Assembly (NCBI GenBank): GCA_030066175.1
Contig: JASJCC010000021.1
Location: 1-35,968, forward strand
Length of the DNA stretch: 35,968 nucleotides
Direction: 5' to 3'
Source of the DNA: Paracoccaceae bacterium
Lineage (GTDB): Bacteria; Pseudomonadota; Alphaproteobacteria; Rhodobacterales; Rhodobacteraceae
Under the pieces are notes generated by a model, which worked only from the letters and a program-made list of their open reading frames with translations, had not been told where the DNA came from and ran no database searches. Each line of letters begins with the position of its first letter. Position 1 is the stretch's first letter. Both the position numbers and the translations under genes were made by a program. Shown here one piece after another: positions 8,755-15,680 of this stretch.

Positions 8755-8783
8755 ATCCAGACCGGAAAGGCATAGGCCGTCAA
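8755..8783 (-). promoter_or_regulatory. Candidate sigma70-like promoter for the BKACE-carnitine operon
   Basis: Minus strand TTGACG (8783-8778), 17 nt spacer, CTGGAT (8760-8755); the -10 is weak. Confidence 0.3.
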
Positions 8784-8895
8784 GCCTGATTGCGACAGCA
8801 GAACTGCCTTGCCCGGGACGCAGTCTTGGGCCAAAACGGACACAATCCTGCGATACCAAACGCTCTGGGGGCAGAGTAATTGCCGGAAGGCTGCC

Positions 8896-9090
8896 ATGAC
8901 GACTTCTGACGACGCCAAATACACTCGACCCAATGTGCTGCGTTTTTCGCGGCTTTTCGACTTGCACGACCAGGCCTTGCGCCAGGACGCGCCTGCGGTT
9001 GACAAACCCGAGGTGTCGTTGCCGGCCTCTGAGGCGCAGAAATTCCTCGACCGCGCCTGCGCGTCGCTGACCAAGCGGCCCCGGCGTTAA
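8896..9090 (+). CDS. Small conserved-looking hypothetical protein (64 aa)
   Basis: ATG preceded by [70 protein letters not shown]; stop interlocked with the rlmE stop. Confidence 0.5.
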   Translation: MTTSDDAKYTRPNVLRFSRLFDLHDQALRQDAPAVDKPEVSLPASEAQKFLDRACASLTKRPRR

Positions 9091-9815
9091 CCGCGAAACC
9101 CGGTTGCAACAACAAATTTTTCCGACGAATCCGATCGGCTGGCCGGCGGTTTGACATTGGCCACCTTGGCAAAGCGCTGTTTCAGCAGCTTTTGCAGCTC
9201 ACCTTCCGCCCCGCCTGCCAGTACCTTGGCCACAAATGTCCCGCCCTCTTCCAGCACGTCAAAGGCCAGTTCTGCCGCCGCTTCGCAAAGCGTGATGATG
9301 CGCAGGTGGTCGGTTTGTTTGTGACCGGAGGAGCTTGCCGCCATGTCCGACATCACCACATCGGCCTTGCCACCGAGCCACTCTTTCAGCTGATCATCGG
9401 CGCCTTCATCGAGGAAATCGAGTACGTGGATTTCGGCGCCGGGGATCGGATCGACCTCTTGTAGGTCGATGCCCAGCACGCGACCCTGCGCCTTGCCCGT
9501 CTTTTCGCCAAGCGCGTTCACCCGCCGCACGGCCACTTGGCACCAGCCGCCGGGCGCGCATCCCAGATCGACGACCCGCGCCCCGGGCACGAGAAAGCGG
9601 TATTTGTCATCGAGTTCCAGGATTTTGAAGGCCGCGCGGCCGCGATAGCCTTCGGTCTTGGCGCGCTTGACATAAGGATCGTTCAGTTGCCGTTGCAGCC
9701 AGCGGGTGGACGACAGCTTGCGCCCGCGGGCCGACTTGACCTTGACCTTGAGATCACGCTGCCCGCGCCCTGAGCTTCCCTTTTTCGGCCCCTTCGCCAT
9801 TTTGCCTTTCACCAC
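9087..9815 (-). CDS. rlmE: 23S rRNA (uridine-2'-O-)-methyltransferase RlmE (FtsJ)
   Basis: [57 protein letters not shown]. Confidence 0.95.
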   Translation of the reverse strand: MVKGKMAKGPKKGSSGRGQRDLKVKVKSARGRKLSSTRWLQRQLNDPYVKRAKTEGYRGRAAFKILELDDKYRFLVPGARVVDLGCAPGGWCQVAVRRVNALGEKTGKAQGRVLGIDLQEVDPIPGAEIHVLDFLDEGADDQLKEWLGGKADVVMSDMAASSSGHKQTDHLRIITLCEAAAELAFDVLEEGGTFVAKVLAGGAEGELQKLLKQRFAKVANVKPPASRSDSSEKFVVATGFRG

Positions 9816-9839
9816 CCTGCCGGGCGCGTCCTTTACTTC

Positions 9840-9898
9840 TCTGTTTCAAAAATACCTCGGGGGAGTCGCAGCTATCTGCGACGGAGGCAGCGCCCCCA
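9840..9898 (-). repeat. Composite hairpin element with an adjacent GAGGTATTTTTGAAACAGAGAAG tail, between ppx and rlmE
   Basis: GGGGG(9859-9863)/CCCCC(9893-9897) outer arms; GTCGCAG(9865-9871)-CTAT-CTGCGAC(9876-9882) perfect 7 bp inner stem; AT-rich tail on the minus strand side. Confidence 0.6.
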
Positions 9899-9902
9899 GC
9901 TC

Positions 9903-11015
9903 TTACAGCGGTCCATCTTCCAAAACGCCGTCCGCCGACATCTGCGAATAAAGCAGCCCCTCGCGCAGGCCGCGATCGGCCACTGACAGCCTGTCGGTTG
10001 GCCAGAGCCGCAAGAGCGCCTGAAGGATGGCCGATCCCGACATGATCAGCGCCTGTCGGTCCTGGCCGATGCGCGGATCGCGGCGCCGGCCGGCGGGGCC
10101 CAGGCGTAGGTAGCGCTGGATCACCGCCTCGATCTGGTCCGAGCTCATGCGCAACCCGTCCACCTTGGTCCGGTCATAACGCCGGAGCCCCAGATGCGAG
10201 GCCGCCACCGTTGTGACCGTGCCGCTGGTGCCGACGATCTGAAAGCCTTCGCGCGCCTGTTCATCTTTGTAGGGGGCAAACTCGGCCAGATGTTCTTCGA
10301 AATACCAGCTCATTAGCGCGTAACGCGCGGCGTCATCCTCGACATCGGAATACTGGTCCCGCAGCGTTGCCACCCCCAGCGGGACCGAAATCCAATCCAC
10401 GACCTTGGCGGTGGGAAACGGCGAGTCGCTGGTGTGAAAGCCGGCATGCAGGCGCATGATCGCGCGGGGGCGGTCGCGCGGCTCAACCCGGCTGAGATCG
10501 ATCCACACCAATTCGGTCGACCCACCGCCGATATCGACCACCAAAAGCTGCTCGGTCCGGGTCGAGACCAGCGGCGCGCAGGAAATCACTGCCAGCCGCG
10601 CCTCTTCCTCGGGTTGGATGATCTCGAGCCGCAGGCCAGAATCGCGCCGCACCTGGCGGATGAAATCCCGCGCGTTATGCGCCCTGCGGCAGGCCTCGGT
10701 CGCAACGAGGCGCATGCGCTGAACCTTGTGACGTTTGAGCTTTTGTTGACAGACACGCAGGGCAGACACTGTGCGCTGCATGGCCGCGCGGCTGAGCTTG
10801 CCGGTCCTTTCCAGCCCCTGCCCCAGTTGCACGGACTTGGAAAAGCTGTCCACAACGTGAAACTGACTGCCCTTTGGCTGGGCAATCAGCATGCGGCAAC
10901 TGTTTGTACCCAGATCCAACGCCGCATAAAGCGCATTGGGATCCGGCCGTTCAGGCGCGGTGCTCTCGACCGGTTTCGGGAAAGCGCCCGCACCTTTGGG
11001 ACGCTTGGGCGCCAT
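9903..11015 (-). CDS. Ppx/GppA family exopolyphosphatase/guanosine pentaphosphatase
   Basis: YAALDLGTNSCRMLIAQP, VATEACRRAHNARDF, VVDIGGGSTELVWID, VGTSGTVTTVAA. Start MAPKRPKG at 11015 chosen over 11084. Confidence 0.92.
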   Translation of the reverse strand: MAPKRPKGAGAFPKPVESTAPERPDPNALYAALDLGTNSCRMLIAQPKGSQFHVVDSFSKSVQLGQGLERTGKLSRAAMQRTVSALRVCQQKLKRHKVQRMRLVATEACRRAHNARDFIRQVRRDSGLRLEIIQPEEEARLAVISCAPLVSTRTEQLLVVDIGGGSTELVWIDLSRVEPRDRPRAIMRLHAGFHTSDSPFPTAKVVDWISVPLGVATLRDQYSDVEDDAARYALMSWYFEEHLAEFAPYKDEQAREGFQIVGTSGTVTTVAASHLGLRRYDRTKVDGLRMSSDQIEAVIQRYLRLGPAGRRRDPRIGQDRQALIMSGSAILQALLRLWPTDRLSVADRGLREGLLYSQMSADGVLEDGPL

Positions 11016-11046
11016 TTCCGTGCGCCTTTCCGATATCAAGTTAAGG

Positions 11047-11757
11047 TCAAGATAAGCACGGTAAAGGAATCGCGCAAGCGTCATAAACCCGCGAACCCAG
11101 CGGGTTTTTGTAAAAGCCTTTCAGATAGGCATATTCGCGTTCCAGATAGGGGCGCAGCGCGTCGATCGTGGCGCCTTGCAGGCTTTCCAGTTCCAGCTTT
11201 GTCTCGCTCCGGTTGCCGCGTGGCAGGGTCACTTCATGTCCGACGCGCAAGGACAGGTCTTGCGCCAGTTCGCCCATGTCTTCGGTCCGGTAGACCACCG
11301 AATAGTGCCGTTGCAGATTTGGCCCCAGAAACACCAGCGCCGACATGGCGTGGTGCTTGATCGCGCTCGAGGCGTCCATATAGGCCCTCAGATTGCTGTA
11401 AAACGTATCCGGGTCAGGTGTGCGCGATAGTTTCGGCAGGCCCGGGCGGCCATCGCGCACCCCGGCCGAATTCCACACGTCTTTGTGCTGCAACACCCGG
11501 TTGGTGTAGATCGACATCAATCGACGGATCGGATCGCGCACCACGCAAAACCGCCAGTAATGCTGCAAGGGGACAATCCGGTGCGCCCGAAACCGCCGGG
11601 TCGGATGGATGCTGTGCCAGGTCATCGTGGTGATCTGATCCTCGGGCGGGATTTCCACCTGCGGATCAAGCCGCGCCAGCGCCTCTTTCACCGACGAACA
11701 GCCCGCTTTGGGCAGCGGCACATAGGCGATCTTGTAGCGATCCAGTCGAACAACCAT
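11047..11757 (-). CDS. Sulfotransferase family 2-like protein
   Basis: IAYVPLPKAGCSSVKEAL (PAPS 5'-PSB-like loop), FCVVRDPIRRLMSIYTNRV (3'-PB motif). Confidence 0.82.
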   Translation of the reverse strand: MVVRLDRYKIAYVPLPKAGCSSVKEALARLDPQVEIPPEDQITTMTWHSIHPTRRFRAHRIVPLQHYWRFCVVRDPIRRLMSIYTNRVLQHKDVWNSAGVRDGRPGLPKLSRTPDPDTFYSNLRAYMDASSAIKHHAMSALVFLGPNLQRHYSVVYRTEDMGELAQDLSLRVGHEVTLPRGNRSETKLELESLQGATIDALRPYLEREYAYLKGFYKNPLGSRVYDACAIPLPCLS

Positions 11758-11820
11758 GTCTTCCCCACTTTCCTTTTGCGCCACGCTAGGGATGAAATTC
11801 GGCGGCAATCGGACTTTTCT

Positions 11821-11835
11821 ATGAATTCAATTCAT
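11821..11835. promoter_or_regulatory. 15-nt palindrome ATGAATT-C-AATTCAT, candidate regulator site
   Basis: Perfect 7 bp arms around one central base, between divergent genes 11047-11757(-) and 11996(+). Confidence 0.4.
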
Positions 11836-11995
11836 TTAGATCATGGAAAGAATGGGCCTTGGCCCCCCTTTCGGGGCGCGGTCTGGGCGCATAGAAACAC
11901 CGACGTCGCTCACAGCCCCGCTTAAGTCGAAAATCGACCCTGACGGGCCGCCCCGCGCCGCTAAAGGTTTCGCACCGGAAAAGAGGAATCATCAG

Positions 11996-12301
11996 ATGCC
12001 TGACGTCACCATCGTCTATTGGCGCGACATCCCCGCCCAGGTCATCGTCGGCAAGGGCCGGCGCGGGGCCAAGCGGCAATTGCCCGAGCGGTTCGAGCAG
12101 GCCATTGACCGCGCCGCGATGAAGACGGGGGCGGCTGAGACCGACGCCTATCTAGCAGAGTGGCGCAAGGCCGATCCCTACCCGGTCGAGGGCGATCCCT
12201 CGGACATCGCCGCATCCGAGGCTGCGCGTCTGGATGCTGAATACGATCACGAGCGGATCAAGACGCTGATCGCCAATGACGGCTGGGCAACCACCCAGTG
12301 A
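11996..12301 (+). CDS. Database 'virulence factor' family small protein, first gene of the one-carbon cluster
   Basis: MPDVTIVYWRDIPAQVIVGKGRRGAKRQLPERFEQAIDRAAMKTGAAETDAYLAEWR; AAGAGGAATC upstream of the ATG. Confidence 0.75.
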   Translation: MPDVTIVYWRDIPAQVIVGKGRRGAKRQLPERFEQAIDRAAMKTGAAETDAYLAEWRKADPYPVEGDPSDIAASEAARLDAEYDHERIKTLIANDGWATTQ

Positions 12302-12318
12302 GCGTGTGGGAGGGCATC

Positions 12319-13248
12319 ATGGGCCTTTTGAACTTCAAGAAAAAGACCGAGGCGCCGCGCGCGGGCACACCGCAGCTTGAGGCGTTTTTACAGGATTACT
12401 CGATCGAGGTGATGCCGCGCACTGCCGAAAAGGTCGAAGATTTCCGCGCTTTGCTGCCCGAGGGTACGCGCGTCTACATCGCCCATATCGAGGGCACGCC
12501 GATCGACGACATGGTGGCCACCGCCGCTCGGCTGGCGCGTGATGGCTTTCGCGTGATGCCGCATTTCCCGGCGCGCATCATCAAGGATGCGGCCACTCTG
12601 GGTGACTGGATCGCGCGTTATCAAGGCGAGGCGGATGTGAACCAGGCGCTGCTGCTGGCGGGCGGCGTGGAAAAGCCTTTGGGCGACTTTCATTGCTCGA
12701 TGCAGCTTTTGGAGACCGGGCTTTTCGACAAGGCCGGATTCAAGCGCTTGCACGTCGCTGGCCACCCCGAAGGCAACCGCGACATCGATCCGGATGGGTC
12801 GACAAAGAATGTCGACGACGCGCTGCGCTGGAAACAGAAGTTTTCCGAAACCACCGATGCGCAGATGGCGCTGGCCACGCAGTTTGCCTTTGACGCCGAC
12901 CCGATCATCAAATGGGCCGATGACCTGCGCGCCGCCGGCATCACCCTGCCCGTGCATATCGGCATCGCCGGCCCCGCCAAACTGCAGACGCTGATCAAAT
13001 TCGCCATTGCCTGCGGTGTTGGCCCGTCGCTGAAGGTGCTGCAGAAACGCGCGATGGATGTGTCAAAACTGCTCTTGCCCTACGAGCCGACAGACGTGCT
13101 GGCCAAGCTTGCCGCGCACAAGGCTGCGCATCCCGATTTCAACATCGAACAGGTGCATTTCTTCCCGCTGGGTGGGATCAAGACCAATGCGCAATGGGCC
13201 ATCGACAATGGCGGTTCTGCGGGCGTTCCGGCGGCGCAGGCCAACTGA
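12319..13248 (+). CDS. Methylenetetrahydrofolate reductase-like protein
   Basis: Strong SD (gggaggg) before the ATG at 12319; IEVMPRTAEKVEDF, AHIEGTPIDDMVATAARLARDGFRVMPHFPAR, HVAGHPEGNRDID; MTHFR TIM-barrel features. GTG at 12298 is an alternative start. Confidence 0.85.
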   Translation: MGLLNFKKKTEAPRAGTPQLEAFLQDYSIEVMPRTAEKVEDFRALLPEGTRVYIAHIEGTPIDDMVATAARLARDGFRVMPHFPARIIKDAATLGDWIARYQGEADVNQALLLAGGVEKPLGDFHCSMQLLETGLFDKAGFKRLHVAGHPEGNRDIDPDGSTKNVDDALRWKQKFSETTDAQMALATQFAFDADPIIKWADDLRAAGITLPVHIGIAGPAKLQTLIKFAIACGVGPSLKVLQKRAMDVSKLLLPYEPTDVLAKLAAHKAAHPDFNIEQVHFFPLGGIKTNAQWAIDNGGSAGVPAAQAN

Positions 13249-13254
13249 GACGCC

Positions 13255-13917
13255 ATGAACCGCGCGCTTCTGTTTGATCTTGATGGCACGCTGATCCATT
13301 CCGATCCGCTACATTTCGCGATCTTCGCCGAGATGCTGGCAGAGCGCGGTCAGGTCATCGATCAGGCGTTTTACGAGGCGCATATCCACGGCACCCACAA
13401 CCTCGACAGCTTTCCCTGGCTCTTTCCTGGTGAGGATGCCAAGCTGTTGTCGGTTGAGAAAGAGGCGCGGTTTCGCGACCGGTTGGCGATGGGCCAGAGC
13501 CCGATGCCCGGTGTGCTGCCGCTGCTCGACCGGGCGGAGGCCGAAGGCTGGGGGATTGCCGTGGTGACGAACGCGCCACGGATCAATGCCGAACACATGC
13601 TGGCGGCCATTGGGCTGAAGGAGCGTCTGCCGAACCTGGTGATCGGCGATGAATGCGCTCGCGCCAAACCCGATCCCGAACCCTACCGAGCCGCCCTGCG
13701 TCTGTTGGGCGTCAACCCCGAGCACGCGATTGCCTTTGAGGACAGCCCTTCGGGTCTGGCCGCCGCGCGGGGCGCAGGGGTTTACACCGTCGGCATTCGT
13801 TCGACCGCCGATGATGCCGCTTTGCGAGCAGCCGGCGCGCAGTTCACCCTTTCCGATTTCACCGACCCGGCGCTGGAGACCATCCTGCAGCGTCACAACA
13901 AAGAGGCCGTCACATGA
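13255..13917 (+). CDS. HAD-superfamily phosphatase (phosphoglycolate phosphatase-like, subfamily IA)
   Basis: LFDLDGTLIHSDPLHF, VVTNAPR, AKPDPEPYRAALRLLG, AFEDSPSGLAAARGAG. Confidence 0.9.
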   Translation: MNRALLFDLDGTLIHSDPLHFAIFAEMLAERGQVIDQAFYEAHIHGTHNLDSFPWLFPGEDAKLLSVEKEARFRDRLAMGQSPMPGVLPLLDRAEAEGWGIAVVTNAPRINAEHMLAAIGLKERLPNLVIGDECARAKPDPEPYRAALRLLGVNPEHAIAFEDSPSGLAAARGAGVYTVGIRSTADDAALRAAGAQFTLSDFTDPALETILQRHNKEAVT

Positions 13918-14972
13918 CCCGGACCATCGTTGAATCCAAGACCAAGACCGCCGTCATCGGGTTCGACGAACCCTTCTGCGTCATTGGCGAACGTATCAAC
14001 CCCACGGGGCGCAAAAAGCTTGCGGCTGAGCTGGAGGCGGGCGACTTTTCAACCGTTGAAAAGGACGCCGTGGCACAGGTTGCCGCTGGCGCGACCGTCC
14101 TCGATATCAATGCCGGTGTGGTCTACAACTCCAACCCCAACCCGAACGAGACTGAGCCGCCGCTGATGACCAAGATGGTCGAGCTGGTGCAGGGGCTGGT
14201 GGACGTGCCGCTCTGCATCGACAGCTCGGTGCCTGAGGCTTTGGAAGCAGGTCTGCAGACGGCAGAAGGCCGGCCGCTCTTGAATTCGGTCACAGGCGAG
14301 GAAGATCGGCTGGAATTCGTCTTGCCGCTGGTCAAGAAATACAACGTGCCGGTGGTGGCGATTTCCAACGACGATACCGGCATCTCCGAAGACCCGGATG
14401 TGCGCTTTGCCGTGGCGAAAAAGATCGTCGAACGGGCGGCGGATTTCGGTATCCCGGCGCATGACATCGTGGTGGACCCGCTGGTGATGCCAATCGGTGC
14501 GATGGCGACGGCGGGCAAGCAGGTCTTTACCCTTGTGCGCCGCCTGCGTGAGGAACTTGGGGTCAACACCACCTGCGGCGCGTCGAATATCTCCTTCGGC
14601 CTGCCCAACCGGCACGGGATCAACAACGCGTTTCTGCCGATGGCGATGGGGGCCGGCATGACCTCGGCCATCATGAACCCGGTCGCCCTGCCCGTGGGGC
14701 CGCTGAAAATCGCCGAGAAACGGGCTGAGGTCGAGGCTGCCGGGGTGATCCTGCCCGAGGGGATGGATGACGAGGCGTTTGTGCAGCTCTTCGGCATGGG
14801 TTCGACCAAACCGCGCCCGGGCAAGGAAATGGAGGCGATCCGCGCCGCCAACCTGCTGACCGACAATGACCCGCATGGCGGCGCCTGGATATCGTTCAAC
14901 AAGTCGCCCGACGCCGCTGGCAGCGAAGCGCGCGGCGGACGGCGCAGCGGTGGGCGTCGCAGACGGGCTTGA
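13914..14972 (+). CDS. Methyltetrahydrofolate:corrinoid (cobalamin) methyltransferase, pterin-binding family
   Basis: CVIGERINPTGRKK, ATVLDINAGVV, PLCIDSSVPEALEAGL, NTTCGASNISFGLPNRHGINNAFL; ATGA overlap with the HAD gene. Confidence 0.92.
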   Translation: MTRTIVESKTKTAVIGFDEPFCVIGERINPTGRKKLAAELEAGDFSTVEKDAVAQVAAGATVLDINAGVVYNSNPNPNETEPPLMTKMVELVQGLVDVPLCIDSSVPEALEAGLQTAEGRPLLNSVTGEEDRLEFVLPLVKKYNVPVVAISNDDTGISEDPDVRFAVAKKIVERAADFGIPAHDIVVDPLVMPIGAMATAGKQVFTLVRRLREELGVNTTCGASNISFGLPNRHGINNAFLPMAMGAGMTSAIMNPVALPVGPLKIAEKRAEVEAAGVILPEGMDDEAFVQLFGMGSTKPRPGKEMEAIRAANLLTDNDPHGGAWISFNKSPDAAGSEARGGRRSGGRRRRA

Positions 14973-14982
14973 GGGCGGAAAG

Positions 14983-15546
14983 CTATCCGGACTTCTGGGC
15001 CAGTGCCCAAGCGGTCACAGGGAAATCCTCTTCGTTTTCCAACCGGTCTGTCTCTGGATGATAGACCGGCGGGAACGGCCCCACGACATTGCGGATCCCG
15101 GCCCAGCGGTTACCCCATTGATCAGAGGCGATGTTGTCCTCCTCAAAGCCGCATTCGATCAGGAAGTTCTTGAGTCCCCGCGCTGACCAGCGCGTATTGT
15201 CCACCGGCGCCGCATGTAGCGGCACGAAGAACGGCACAGCCACAAGGAAATACCCGCCCGGTCGGAGCGAGGCGATCACGTTCTGCGTGGCGCGGTAAGG
15301 TCGTTCGAGATGCTCCCAAACCTGGTCGGCGATGACCAGATCGTATTGCGCAACGCCACCGGTGCCGTCATCGAGCGGCCCTTCGCAGATGTCGTACGTG
15401 GGGTACCAATAGGAACGATAAGACCGAAATCCAAACTTCTCCCCCCAGGTGCCAGAGATCTCGGCCGCGTCCAGCGTTTCAGGCTCAAGCGTCCGGATGA
15501 TCTGGCGGCAGCGTTTTGCCATGACGATGCGATTGATGCTGGCCAT
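14983..15546 (-). CDS. Class I SAM-dependent methyltransferase
   Basis: YDLVIADQVWEHLERPYRATQNVIASLRPGGYFLVAVPFFVPLHAAP. Confidence 0.8.
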   Translation of the reverse strand: MASINRIVMAKRCRQIIRTLEPETLDAAEISGTWGEKFGFRSYRSYWYPTYDICEGPLDDGTGGVAQYDLVIADQVWEHLERPYRATQNVIASLRPGGYFLVAVPFFVPLHAAPVDNTRWSARGLKNFLIECGFEEDNIASDQWGNRWAGIRNVVGPFPPVYHPETDRLENEEDFPVTAWALAQKSG

Positions 15547-15680
15547 TCCTGCTCCCTACGCTGACGCGTGTTTTGTCCTCGGGCCGAGTATTGGCAGAGA
15601 AAGTCTGGCTTGTCATCGTGGGCATGCGCCCGCTTGGGGTGCGTTTGCACTCCGACGCAAAGCTGCGATCGTTTGGTTCC

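Noticed and set aside
8863-8876. CTCTG-GGGG-CAGAG hairpin
   Set aside because: Only a 5 bp stem in GC-rich sequence with no T-run; insufficient as a terminator or regulatory call
8736-9074. N-terminal extension of BKACE in the ORF track
   Set aside because: A canonical start with a GGGAGG SD is present at 8735; the extension has no family similarity
11926-11960. SAM-II or SAH riboswitch before the C1 module
   Set aside because: GCUAAAGG-like string present, but the other conserved SAM-II elements (UGAUUU, GCCACG) and SAH core motifs were not found by eye
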